From the NCBI GenBank assembly GCA_017537025.1, contig JAFWCB010000005.1, positions 372,001-436,000 on the forward strand: DNA of 64,000 bases, in the 5' to 3' direction. The stretch comes from Sediminibacterium sp. GTDB taxonomy: Bacteria; Bacteroidota; Bacteroidia; Chitinophagales; Chitinophagaceae. Below are positions 27,174 through 35,865 of this stretch, piece after piece. The stretch's first letter is position 1. Each line of letters opens with the position of its first letter. Below the pieces are notes generated by a model, which was given only the letters and a program-made list of their open reading frames with translations, was not told the DNA's origin and ran no database searches. The position numbers and the translations under genes are program-made.

Positions 27174-27223
27174 ATAGGCAATAGAGAATAGGTTAAAGAA
27201 GAAGCCTATACCCTATTCCCTAT
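27174..27223. repeat. Imperfect inverted repeat between adaptor and gpsA genes
   Basis: ATAGGCAATAGAGAATAGG (27174-27192) is complementary at about 16 of 19 positions to GCCTATACCCTATTCCCTAT (27204-27223). The surrounding sequence is made of GGTTATAG/ATAGG-type short words. It could be a dispersed palindromic repeat or a weak 3' structure for the adaptor message. It has no U-tract. Confidence 0.5.
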
Positions 27224-27233
27224 CCCCTTTCTC

Positions 27234-28613
27234 CTAATCCTTCTTCTTCTCTTCAAATAATTTATCCTTGGCTGTTTTCTTTACCAATGTGCCCTCTTTC
27301 AATGTTTTACTCACAGTGCTATACGGGCCGGTAACAACTTCATCTCCCTCTTTTAAACCTTCTACAATTTCAATATTGTTCAAATCCTGGATAGCAGTTT
27401 TTACTTTTACCTGCTTTACTTTATTATCTTTTTGTAAGACGAAAACAACTTCTTGTAAATTATCTCCTGCTGTTACCGATTTGGGTGCATCACTTTTTAC
27501 ATTTTCATCTTTTTTCTCTTTCTTATCGTTTTTAGAAGTATTGCTGCTGTCTTTAGGGTCTCTGGTAGTAACCGCGTTTAAAGGAACGGAAAGTACATTA
27601 TTATGGCTCTTCGTTTGAATATCTGCACTTGCAGTCATACCCGGACGAAAGGGGAAACTTTTACCTTTTATCACGAGATCACTATAGCTATCTGGTAATA
27701 AACGAATATGTACTTTATAATTTGTTACTTCTGTAGTTGATGATCCTCCTGTTAACGCAGAGCTGCTAGTTGGGTTCGCAATTTTATAAACTAATCCCTT
27801 GAATTTACGATTACTATAGGCATCTACTTCTACAATAGCCGTATCTCCCAATTTCACTTTAGGAATATCATTCTCCCCCACATCTACCCGTACTTCAATG
27901 CTGCGCATATCGGCCACACGCATCATTTCAGTACCAACGTTAAAGCTATTACCCGCAACACGCTCCCCTTTTTTGATAGCCATTAAACTAATCACGCCAT
28001 CCATTGGAGAAACAATCACTGTTCTACTAATATCTTTATTCGCTCTGTTTAGTTGGGCTTGAACACTAGCTACGCCGGCTTGTGCACTTTTTATACCTTC
28101 AGTTGCAGCGATATAATTTGCTTTTGCGGCACGGTAGGCTTGCTCAGCCTGTTCAAATTCTAATCGACTAATTACTTTTTCGTCAAATAATCTTTTTTGC
28201 CTGTTATATTGTGTTTCTGTTTGATCCAGTGTAGCTTTTAGAGCTCCTAATTGTGCTGTTGAATTAGATACTTGCGCTTTTTGTTGATTAACACCAGCGG
28301 CCACCTGATCTCTTTGAGAGCTTAAGATATCGGCATAAATACGAGCCAGTACTTGTCCGCGACGAACACTATCCCCTTCTGCAACCATTAATTCAACGAT
28401 CTCACCACTAACATCCGGGCTAATCTTAACTTCTACTTCCGGATATACTTTACCACTAGCATTAACCGTTTCGGTTATAGTTCTGCGCTGAACTTTCTCA
28501 ATAGAAACTTCTATTCCTTCTTCCTTACCAATTACACCGGATTTTTTTAGCCCCACTAATACAATGATCAATACCACTAGTATTCCGCCGATCCATATCA
28601 ATTTTTTACTCAT
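27234..28613 (-). CDS. Periplasmic adaptor (membrane fusion) protein, MacA/HlyD type
   Basis: This is a periplasmic adaptor subunit that links an inner-membrane pump to TolC. The 459-residue protein begins with one membrane anchor (LIWIGGILVVLIIVLVGL). The first half of the lipoyl/barrel-sandwich domain contains GKVYPEVEVKISPDVSGEIV and AEGDSVRRGQVLARI. A long coiled-coil hairpin of about 120 residues (SSQRDQVAAGVNQQKAQV to QAQLNRANKDISR) leads into the second half (VIVSPMDGVISLMAIKKGERV). A beta-barrel and a membrane-proximal domain with a Lys/Asp-rich insert (SSNTSKNDKKEKKDENVKSD) follow. The TolC gene is directly upstream. No pump gene follows, because gpsA is next. Confidence 0.92.
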   Translation of the reverse strand: MSKKLIWIGGILVVLIIVLVGLKKSGVIGKEEGIEVSIEKVQRRTITETVNASGKVYPEVEVKISPDVSGEIVELMVAEGDSVRRGQVLARIYADILSSQRDQVAAGVNQQKAQVSNSTAQLGALKATLDQTETQYNRQKRLFDEKVISRLEFEQAEQAYRAAKANYIAATEGIKSAQAGVASVQAQLNRANKDISRTVIVSPMDGVISLMAIKKGERVAGNSFNVGTEMMRVADMRSIEVRVDVGENDIPKVKLGDTAIVEVDAYSNRKFKGLVYKIANPTSSSALTGGSSTTEVTNYKVHIRLLPDSYSDLVIKGKSFPFRPGMTASADIQTKSHNNVLSVPLNAVTTRDPKDSSNTSKNDKKEKKDENVKSDAPKSVTAGDNLQEVVFVLQKDNKVKQVKVKTAIQDLNNIEIVEGLKEGDEVVTGPYSTVSKTLKEGTLVKKTAKDKLFEEKKKD

Positions 28614-28645
28614 ACAGTTGTTTTATCTTTTTTACGCAGATTGCT

Positions 28646-30106
28646 TTATAATTTAATTCCCTGTCCTTTATAAAATTCTAGTAGTTTAATTCTAAAAATA
28701 TAATCGAACTGGTTATTTAATCGATCGAGCTTTGTTCTCAATAAATTGTTTTGATTTGTAATGAGATCTAAGGTATTGGATAACCCCGCTTCATATCTCT
28801 TAGCCGCAAAATCATATGCTTTTTGTGATGCTTCTACACTTTTATTACTTGCATTGAAGCGCAATAAGGCTGCTTTAGCATTCGTATATGATTGGTAGAT
28901 ATTCTGCTGCAGGTTAATATCTATCTGTTGTTTGGTAATTTCAGCATTTTTCTGATTGAGCTTTGATCTTTCATATCCTAAGCGTGCCGTACCATTACTA
29001 AAAATCGGCACTTGCAGTTGTAGACCAATATTTTGTCGAAAGTTCTGATCGAGCTGGGGCCCCCATCCTTTCCATTGCTCAAAAAAAGATTTTTTAGACG
29101 TGGTTAACTGAACATCCGGTTGAAATACTAGATAATTGGTGCCTCCAACAGTAACAAAGCTACCAGTGGGTTTAGAACCTACTACCGTGGCACCGGTTAC
29201 AGAAGAACTGGGATTTGCAAAATTAGATCCCAAACCTCCAAATGCGGATAAGCTCGGATAGAAGGCCGCTTTAGCTCTTTTCACCGATTCTTCGGCTGAT
29301 TTTACGCGTAATATGGCTGCTTTTTGTGCCGGCTGGCTGCTTAACGCAAGCTGGTATAAGATAGCAGGATCCAAATCTGCCAAAGATTCAAGCGGAATTT
29401 TATCAACCTCCGGTATATCTATTTCAAAAGGGGTAGCCATATCTAAATTGATAGCTGCCTTTAACTGTATTAACGCTTGCGCATAACTCGCCTGTGCATT
29501 TACTAATGTAGTGGTATCACGCGCTAATTGAGCCTCAATCTCTGCCGCATTCAATTCTGGTAAAGCACCCGCATCTACTCGCTTTCGAGTAAACGCTAAT
29601 TGTGTTTTGGTTTGTGAAATTTGTACTTCTGCAATTTCAATTTGTTTTTTAGTTGCTACTACCTGCAAGTAAAAAGTAGCCACATTAATGGAAACATCAT
29701 TAATGATTCGTTCCACATCTGTTAAAGCTGCATTGGCGTTAAAAGCTGCAATTTTCTTATCGGCCTGCAATGCCCCCCAGCTAAAAACATTCACTCCAGT
29801 ATTCAGATTCAAATTTTGAAATAAAAGCTGGGAAGAAGTGAATTGGTTCGTAGTCGGGTCGATAGATCTACCATATTGGGTACCCACATTAGTATTAAAG
29901 CCAACATTGGGATATTGAGCTAATTTGGCTCTTTCAACTTCAATTTTGGCTAACCGTGCCTGAACATCTGCCTGCTTAACAGATATATTATTTTTCGCAG
30001 CATACTCAATACAACGCTGTAAACTCCATTTATCTCCTGCATCTTGCGCGTGTATTCCTGACACTGATACCATAAAAGCCAAAAAGGGTAATAAAATTCG
30101 CTTCAT
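28646..30106 (-). CDS. TolC family outer-membrane efflux protein
   Basis: This is an outer-membrane channel of the TolC family (486 residues). It has a signal peptide (KRILLPFLAFMVSVSGIHA), then WSLQRCIEYAAKNNISVKQA and two repeats of the outer-membrane efflux domain. These are recognisable from long helical stretches (VERAKLAQYPNVGFNTNVGTQY and SVKRAKAAFYPSLSAFGGLG) and the closing KRYEAGLSNTLDLITNQNNLL. It precedes the adaptor gene by 32 bp, so the two form an operon. The transported substrate is unknown. Confidence 0.93.
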   Translation of the reverse strand: MKRILLPFLAFMVSVSGIHAQDAGDKWSLQRCIEYAAKNNISVKQADVQARLAKIEVERAKLAQYPNVGFNTNVGTQYGRSIDPTTNQFTSSQLLFQNLNLNTGVNVFSWGALQADKKIAAFNANAALTDVERIINDVSINVATFYLQVVATKKQIEIAEVQISQTKTQLAFTRKRVDAGALPELNAAEIEAQLARDTTTLVNAQASYAQALIQLKAAINLDMATPFEIDIPEVDKIPLESLADLDPAILYQLALSSQPAQKAAILRVKSAEESVKRAKAAFYPSLSAFGGLGSNFANPSSSVTGATVVGSKPTGSFVTVGGTNYLVFQPDVQLTTSKKSFFEQWKGWGPQLDQNFRQNIGLQLQVPIFSNGTARLGYERSKLNQKNAEITKQQIDINLQQNIYQSYTNAKAALLRFNASNKSVEASQKAYDFAAKRYEAGLSNTLDLITNQNNLLRTKLDRLNNQFDYIFRIKLLEFYKGQGIKL

Positions 30107-30198
30107 TGTACAAAAATAGCAGAAATCGGAGGTTTTGTTTAAAATTTAGACAGACGGAAAGTAAGGATGCGCAACAGGATTTTTACAATTATGAAAGG

Positions 30199-31530
30199 TT
30201 ATACCTTATTTTTCCGAATTGATTTTGTAATAAAGTATAATCCTATGAAAGCGGCCAGCACAATTACACCTGTTAAAGCCGTTTCAGGGGTTTGGATAGC
30301 GATACTAATGCCCACAAAAAGATAAGTTAGGATAAAAAGTACAGGAAATAGCGGATAGAGCTTCATTTTATAAATACCCTTGTTATCCAGATCACGGGTG
30401 CGTTTACGCAATAAAAATATGGTAGCACTAGAAGCCACCATGCCAAAACAATCGAGAAAAATAGTAAAATTCAAAATCTTCTCAAATGTTTGGGCAAAAA
30501 ACAAAATCACAATACAAAGTGCTGCAAATACAGTTAATGAAACTGTTAATACCCCATTTTGCTCATTTTGCTTCCCAAAAATTTTTGGCAGGGTCCCCTC
30601 ATCACTCATAGCATACATAACCCTTGGGTTACTCATTAATAAGGCATTTACATATGCCAACACTCCAAAAAATAAAAAGAAAGAAAAAATAGCCGCGCCT
30701 TGTGACCCAAATACTTTATCAATTACTACGTATGCTATCTCTCTTTCGCCCTTCATTTGATCAAATCCGATAATAGCATAGTAACTGAAGTTTACTAATA
30801 AGTACAGCGTGATGATAATACCTATTCCAAAAAAAATACCTCTTGGAATGTTTTTTGCGGGTTGATCCACTTCATTTCCAAAATTGATTGTTTGTTGATA
30901 CCCCCCATAAGTAAACGATACGGCAATTAAACTTATGCCTAAACTCTGTAGCCAACCCATGTTAGGAACGGTAACTGCAGTTGTGGCTGCTTCAGCAGTA
31001 GATGAATTATGAGGAAAAAATAAAGCCACGATTAGTACCAGTATCATCCCGATTTTTACAATCATTAAAATATTCTGGGCTTTAGAACTTATACGCAGTC
31101 CTTTTAGATTAATCCCATAAAAAATAATAATCGCTATGCAACTGATAAGTGCTTTATCAATATCCGTCCAAGCAATGGCCGGAAAAAGTTTTGTAACATA
31201 ACCACTCCCAATGAGTGCTACTCCGCTTAAGCTAGCTGCATTACTTATAAGAATAATACAATTAATGGCGAAGGCAATACTAGGGTGATAAGCATAAGAA
31301 AAGATTTTATAATAGCCTCCTGTAACCGGGTAACGGCTACCAATCTCCGCGTATGTAAGCGCCCCACAAAGTGCTATGAAACCACCTAAAATCCAAGCAG
31401 TAAAATATACAGAAGGTTCAATGGCATTTTTTGCACTGGTAGCTGCAGATCTGAAAATACCCATACCTATTACCAATCCCACAACAATCATCGTGAAACT
31501 AAAGAGGTTTAATTTTTGGTTGCCTTTCAT
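30199..31530 (-). CDS. APC superfamily amino acid permease
   Basis: This is an inner-membrane amino acid transporter of the APC superfamily, probably of the cationic/neutral amino acid or L-type exchanger group. The ATG at 31530 (MKGNQKLNLFSFTMIVVG) is preferred to one at 31575, whose extra 15 residues run towards the repeat region. The first helix has the family GMGIF glycine motif (GLVIGMGIFRSAATSA). ALTYAEIGSRYPVTGGYYK and about twelve hydrophobic helices follow, with FTYGGYQQTINFGNEV in the middle. The length is 443 residues. It is divergent from the riboswitch-btuB unit across a stretch of tandem repeats. The substrate is not defined. Confidence 0.9.
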   Translation of the reverse strand: MKGNQKLNLFSFTMIVVGLVIGMGIFRSAATSAKNAIEPSVYFTAWILGGFIALCGALTYAEIGSRYPVTGGYYKIFSYAYHPSIAFAINCIILISNAASLSGVALIGSGYVTKLFPAIAWTDIDKALISCIAIIIFYGINLKGLRISSKAQNILMIVKIGMILVLIVALFFPHNSSTAEAATTAVTVPNMGWLQSLGISLIAVSFTYGGYQQTINFGNEVDQPAKNIPRGIFFGIGIIITLYLLVNFSYYAIIGFDQMKGEREIAYVVIDKVFGSQGAAIFSFFLFFGVLAYVNALLMSNPRVMYAMSDEGTLPKIFGKQNEQNGVLTVSLTVFAALCIVILFFAQTFEKILNFTIFLDCFGMVASSATIFLLRKRTRDLDNKGIYKMKLYPLFPVLFILTYLFVGISIAIQTPETALTGVIVLAAFIGLYFITKSIRKNKV

Positions 31531-31578
31531 GGGATGAATATAGGAAAAAGACTGGAGACGGTAGACCGCAGACAATCA

Positions 31579-31723
31579 CCGATAAAACCCCGAAGGGGTG
31601 ACATGTTAATAGATTGAGAGAATTATTTAACATCCGATAAACCCCGTAGGGGTGACATGTTAATAGATTGAGAGAATTATTTAACATCCGATAAACCCCG
31701 TAGGGGTGACATGTTAATAGATG
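31579..31723. repeat. 54-bp tandem repeat, about 2.7 copies, with ACCCC/GGGGT palindrome
   Basis: Units begin at 31579, 31634 and 31688 with CCGATAAA, followed by an ACCCCGTAGGGGT palindrome, GACATGTTAATAGATTG and AGAGAATTATTTAACAT. The first unit has one extra A and GAA instead of GTA in the palindrome centre. The third stops after TAATAGAT. The array sits between the APC permease start and the cobalamin riboswitch. It has no variable spacers, so it is not a CRISPR array. Short elements with ACCCC...GGGGT cores are common in Bacteroidota genomes (recollection, not checked). Confidence 0.85.
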
Positions 31724-31758
31724 TGTATAATAAAAAGAAATCCCAACATTGTTGCGTG

Positions 31759-31766
31759 TATATTTG
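31759..31766 (+). promoter_or_regulatory. Predicted -7 box for the riboswitch-btuB transcript
   Basis: TATATTTG is an exact TAnnTTTG match and ends 5 bp before the first paired base of the cobalamin riboswitch, which is where the RNA should start. No clear -33 TTTG is seen. Confidence 0.5.
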
Positions 31767-31771
31767 CAATG

Positions 31772-31946
31772 TGTACGGTCTCCGCCAAAGGCGGGGTTAA
31801 AAGGGAAGTTCGGTTACATTCCGACGCTATCCCCGTAGCTGTAAACCCGCTGTAATAAACAGCTTTAAGTAACTGCATCCACTGTTTGCTCAGGCAAATG
31901 GGAAGGAAACTTAAAGTGCGGGGAGCCAGAAGACCTGCCGCATACA
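31772..31946 (+). ncRNA. Cobalamin riboswitch
   Basis: This is a B12-sensing leader RNA upstream of btuB. The B12 box AGCCAGAAGACCTGCC is exact at 31924-31939. The core elements GCATCCACTG (about 31875-31884) and TGGGAAGG (31899-31906) are in the right order. A closing helix can form between TGTACGG (31772-31778) and CCGCATACA (31938-31946). It should reduce expression of btuB and the cob genes when adenosyl- or other cobalamin is plentiful. The boundaries are estimated from the closing helix. Confidence 0.93.
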
Positions 31947-31961
31947 AACAATCATTTCAAG

Positions 31962-32037
31962 GCTTTCGGGTGAAAAGCATGCAATGTAAATAGCTGCAGG
32001 CCACAGCAATTTATATTACCATTTATTTTCCGAAAGC
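31962..32037 (+). promoter_or_regulatory. Likely expression platform of the cobalamin riboswitch
   Basis: GCTTTCGG (31962-31969) can pair with CCGAAAGC (32030-32037) close to the btuB start, or locally with GAAAAGC (31971-31977). These pairings are mutually exclusive, as expected of a switching element between the aptamer (ends 31946) and the ATG at 32065. No U-tract is present, so translational control is more likely than termination. Confidence 0.5.
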
Positions 32038-32064
32038 TCATTGTTAATCTTTAAAACAAAAACA

Positions 32065-33993
32065 ATGAGCAAAAAACTAACGCTCTTATTAACATTGCTT
32101 GCCAATAGTTATGTGCAAGCACAAAAAGACAGTAGTACGCAGGTACTCGATGAAGTTACTGTAACCGCAAACAAACAACTGCAGAAACAAAGTAGTACAG
32201 GAAAAGTAATTACAGTCATCAGCAAAGAACAATTAGAAAGACAACCCGGCAAAACTATTGCCCAAGTACTCAATGAAACGGCAGGCATCACGATTGCCGG
32301 TGCTTTCAATAATGCAGGAACCAATCAATCGGTATTTATGCGGGGGGCGGCTTCTGGAAGAACATTGATTTTATTGGATGGTATTCCGGTAAATGATCCC
32401 TCCCAAATCAATAATGAATTCGACCTTAATCTTTTTAGTATAAACGATGTAGAAAGAATTGAGGTATGCAGAGGGGCACAAAGTACCATTTATGGTAGTG
32501 ATGCTGTTGCCGGAGTAATAAATATTATTACAACCAAACAAAATATTACCAAACCTTTCAATGTAAAACTGACTTCAACTGCAGGTAACTTAGCTACTTT
32601 CAAAAATAATATTCAAGTCTATGGGAAAAAAGACAGACTAAGTTATACTGCCCGATATGCCTATTTAAAAACAGGCGGTTTTAGTACAGCCTATGATAGT
32701 TCAGGAATTAAAGATTTTGATAAAGATGGCTATAAAGGAAGTAGCAGCAACGCGAGCTTACAATATCAAGCAACCGATCAATTATTGGTAAAAAGCTTCG
32801 TTATGTACAATCAATATCGCGCATCTATTGATGCAGGTGCATTTACAGATGATAAATATTATTCCGTAAATAATAATATGTTGAATACAGGTGCCGGTTT
32901 TATCTTCAAAAAATCATCTTACAGTATAACAGGTAATTATCAATTTAGCCAAACCAACAGGGCCTTTGAAAGAGATAGTACCGATAAAGCGGTATTCAGC
33001 TATTTTCAGCGAAATATTTATTTTTCAAAAACACAGTTTGCCGAGTTATATGCCAATATCAAATTAAGCAAAACGCTTAGTTTATTACAAGGTGTTGAAT
33101 ATCGTTATGCCAGTATGAATAATCAATTTCGGTCTGTAAGTAGCTTCGGCCCCTATAGTAGCGGATTTAGAGATACCAGTGTTTCTCAAACATCTGTGTA
33201 TAGTTCTTTACTCTTAGATACAAAAGAGGGCTTTGCTACCGATATAGGTATACGATATAACCAACATTCACAATATGGCACCAATTATACTTTTACCTTT
33301 AATCCTTCTTATCAAGTAAATACAAACACTAGAGTTTTTGGTAACGTAGCCACGGCTTTTAAAACCCCTTCGCTTTTTCAGCTCTATGATCAATTTAGCG
33401 GAAGTACTACGTTAGCTCCTGAAAAGAGTACCACAATCGAAGCCGGCATAGCCTATAAAACAGGAAATTTTTCAAATAGAGTGGTTGTTTTTCACCGTAC
33501 CATCCGCGATGGCATTGATTACGACTATGTGCGTTTTCGATATTTCAACTTTGTGAAACAAACTACTGTTGGTGTTGAATATGAAGCCACTTTAAAATTG
33601 AGCAATACCTTATCGCTCAGAACTAATTTTACCTTTTTAAGTTTAACGGATTCCACACAAAGCAGGGTGAGTTTCAAAGATACCGCCTATACGCATGGAT
33701 TAAGACGCCCCGGTATAAACATGAACATAGGACTTGATTATACGCATAACAAATTTTCGGGATCCATTACTGCCAAATATGTAAGCAGCCGGTTTGATGT
33801 TGGCGGTTATAAAAAGGCCGACATCCTACTTCCGGAGTACTTTTTACTCAATGGGTATGTGGGGTATTCCGTAAATAAATACTTCCGCATTTTTGCCGAT
33901 GCGCAAAATATAACCGGAAAGCAATTTTTTGATATTCGCGGTTTTAACAGCATTCCGTTTATTTTTAATACAGGACTCACCTTTAATTGGTAA
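32065..33993 (+). CDS. btuB: TonB-dependent vitamin B12 receptor (BtuB type)
   Basis: This is an outer-membrane receptor that imports cobalamin or cobinamide. The ATG at 32065 gives a standard signal peptide (SKKLTLLLTLLANSYVQA). A TTG further upstream would add residues that overlap the leader structure. The TonB-box-like LDEVTVTANK, a plug with LERQPGKTIAQVLNETAGI and GRTLILLDGIPVNDPS, and VERIEVCRGAQSTIYGSDAVAG are followed by a 22-strand barrel ending in FIFNTGLTFNW. The length is 642 residues. The substrate call rests on the cobalamin riboswitch just upstream and on cobT, cobS and cobC just downstream. Confidence 0.92.
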   Translation: MSKKLTLLLTLLANSYVQAQKDSSTQVLDEVTVTANKQLQKQSSTGKVITVISKEQLERQPGKTIAQVLNETAGITIAGAFNNAGTNQSVFMRGAASGRTLILLDGIPVNDPSQINNEFDLNLFSINDVERIEVCRGAQSTIYGSDAVAGVINIITTKQNITKPFNVKLTSTAGNLATFKNNIQVYGKKDRLSYTARYAYLKTGGFSTAYDSSGIKDFDKDGYKGSSSNASLQYQATDQLLVKSFVMYNQYRASIDAGAFTDDKYYSVNNNMLNTGAGFIFKKSSYSITGNYQFSQTNRAFERDSTDKAVFSYFQRNIYFSKTQFAELYANIKLSKTLSLLQGVEYRYASMNNQFRSVSSFGPYSSGFRDTSVSQTSVYSSLLLDTKEGFATDIGIRYNQHSQYGTNYTFTFNPSYQVNTNTRVFGNVATAFKTPSLFQLYDQFSGSTTLAPEKSTTIEAGIAYKTGNFSNRVVVFHRTIRDGIDYDYVRFRYFNFVKQTTVGVEYEATLKLSNTLSLRTNFTFLSLTDSTQSRVSFKDTAYTHGLRRPGINMNIGLDYTHNKFSGSITAKYVSSRFDVGGYKKADILLPEYFLLNGYVGYSVNKYFRIFADAQNITGKQFFDIRGFNSIPFIFNTGLTFNW

Positions 33994-33994
33994 T

Positions 33995-35026
33995 ATGATA
34001 CAGTTTTCCCCTACGCGGCTACAACAAATAATTGATACGAAAACCAAGCCTATAGGCGCGCTGGGTTTGTTAGAAAAAATTGCCTTACAAATCGGAACAA
34101 TACAACAATCGTATACGCCATCTATTCAACTACCGTATATCGTTGTATTCGCTGCTGATCATGGCATTGCCCTTAGTGGATTAGTTAATCCTTATCCACA
34201 AGCCGTTACTGCGCAAATGGTACAGAATTTTACGAATGGAGGTGCTGCTATCAATGTTTTTACAGACTTACATGAAATCAATTTATTAGTTGTAGACGCG
34301 GGGGTGAATGCTGATCTATCTTCACTGCAAACACACCCATTATTTAAGGATGCTAAGCAAGGTTTTGGTACCAGGAATTATTTAGATACCACTGCTATGC
34401 CTCTAGAAAAAGTGAATAGCTGTATTGAGGCGGGTAAAAGAATTGTAACAGACATTCATAGAGCTGGCTCAAATACTATCGGTTTCGGGGAAATGGGAAT
34501 TGGCAATACTTCTGCTGCCGCTTTAATATTAAGTGCCATTACAGGTATCAGCATAGCTGAAGCCACAGGTAGAGGTACCGGTGTTACAGATCTGCAATTA
34601 GATATAAAAATTAAAACACTTGAGCAAGTTTATGTTAAGCATAACCTTAACAATTACAGTAATAATCCGATTGGTTTATTAAGTTGTATTGGTGGATTTG
34701 AAATAGCGATGATTACTGGTGCGTACTTGGCTGCAGCAGAAAAAAATATGGTTATTGTAGTTGATGGTTTTATTGCTACCGCAGCTTTATTAGCAGCCTA
34801 TCAAATTAATAATACAATACTAAGTAATTGTATTTTTGCCCATACCAGTGGGGAAAAAGGTCATAAGCAAATGCTTCAATATTTGAATGTAGAACCCATA
34901 CTCAATTTGGGTATGCGGCTTGGAGAAGGAACAGGTGCAGCATTAGCTATTCCTTTAATTCGTTCGGCAATTGCCTTTTTAAATAAAATGGCTTCCTTTG
35001 AGGAAGCAGCAGTAACCAGTATATGA
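33995..35026 (+). CDS. cobT: Nicotinate-nucleotide--dimethylbenzimidazole phosphoribosyltransferase
   Basis: CobT activates the lower-ligand base of B12 by making alpha-ribazole phosphate from dimethylbenzimidazole and nicotinate mononucleotide. The ATG at 33995, 1 bp after the btuB stop, gives 343 residues, the usual size. Motifs visible are TKPIGALGLLEKIALQIG, VVFAADHGIALSGLVNPYP, VTAQMVQNFTNGGAAINV, FGEMGIGNTSAAA, and near the end LRLGEGTGAA-like GMRLGEGTGAA with the catalytic Glu. The stop overlaps the cobS start (ATGA), so translation is coupled. Confidence 0.95.
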   Translation: MIQFSPTRLQQIIDTKTKPIGALGLLEKIALQIGTIQQSYTPSIQLPYIVVFAADHGIALSGLVNPYPQAVTAQMVQNFTNGGAAINVFTDLHEINLLVVDAGVNADLSSLQTHPLFKDAKQGFGTRNYLDTTAMPLEKVNSCIEAGKRIVTDIHRAGSNTIGFGEMGIGNTSAAALILSAITGISIAEATGRGTGVTDLQLDIKIKTLEQVYVKHNLNNYSNNPIGLLSCIGGFEIAMITGAYLAAAEKNMVIVVDGFIATAALLAAYQINNTILSNCIFAHTSGEKGHKQMLQYLNVEPILNLGMRLGEGTGAALAIPLIRSAIAFLNKMASFEEAAVTSI

Positions 35027-35865
35027 TAAAAGTTATAAAATATAATGTCCATTTATTTTTAACGGCCATTATGTTTTTAACCAGAATACCTGTTCCAAAA
35101 AATTTACCACATTCCAATACGCATTTGCAAGGCTCGGCCAGGTATTTTTCGTGGGTCGGCATATGCGTAGGTGCAGCAGCAGCTATCGTTTTCTTCTTAG
35201 CACAACTTTTTTTTTCAACTGCACTGGCTATTATTTTATCGATGATTACTACACTCCTTATAACAGGCGCTTTTCATGAAGATGGATTAGCAGATTGTTT
35301 TGATGCATTTGGTGGTGGATGGAGTAAGGAGCAAATACTTACTATAATGAAAGATAGTAGGCTAGGAACTTATGGTGTTATTGGTATCGTAGGTGCCTTG
35401 TCTTTGAAATATATAATACTCTTTGACTTAGCAATTAAAGTGACTTCTTTACATATGATCTTTATTTTTATTACTGCTCATTCATTTAGCAGAATGATGG
35501 CAGTAACAGTTATGCAGCAACTGAGCTATGTACAAGATATAGATATTAGTAAAAGTAAACCCTTGGCAAATCAGAAATTACTCAACAGCGAAATTGTTGT
35601 GGTGACACTAGGAGTCGCTATACCACTTGCTACACTTTTATTTTATTTTCCACCCCAATCTTTACTAATAAACCCTTCTGCTATTTTAAAAATTCCTTAT
35701 CGCCTATGCTTATTATTGGCCCCAGCATTTTTTTTAAGATATATTGCCGTTCGTATTTTTAAAAAGTGGATTGGGGGATATACGGGTGATTGCTTGGGTG
35801 CTACTCAACAAATTTGTGAAATTGGATTTTATATGGGATGTTTACTACTATGGAAATCTATTTAA
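35023..35865 (+). CDS. cobS: Adenosylcobinamide-GDP ribazoletransferase
   Basis: CobS is the inner-membrane enzyme that joins adenosylcobinamide-GDP to alpha-ribazole (phosphate), completing the nucleotide loop of B12. The 280-residue protein is very hydrophobic, with about seven helices. The family signature FHEDGLADCFDAFGGGW is present, followed by ILTIMKDSRLGTYG. FLTRIPVPKNLPHSN near the N-terminus is also typical. It overlaps cobT by 4 bp and the phosphatase gene by 16 bp. Confidence 0.95.
   Translation: MIKVIKYNVHLFLTAIMFLTRIPVPKNLPHSNTHLQGSARYFSWVGICVGAAAAIVFFLAQLFFSTALAIILSMITTLLITGAFHEDGLADCFDAFGGGWSKEQILTIMKDSRLGTYGVIGIVGALSLKYIILFDLAIKVTSLHMIFIFITAHSFSRMMAVTVMQQLSYVQDIDISKSKPLANQKLLNSEIVVVTLGVAIPLATLLFYFPPQSLLINPSAILKIPYRLCLLLAPAFFLRYIAVRIFKKWIGGYTGDCLGATQQICEIGFYMGCLLLWKSI

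Noticed and set aside
30380..30760. 126-residue plus-strand open frame inside the APC permease
   Set aside because: It is antisense to the permease with no recognisable motif.
31579..31723. Repeat array that could be taken for a short CRISPR
   Set aside because: Units are directly adjacent with no variable spacers, and no cas genes are present.
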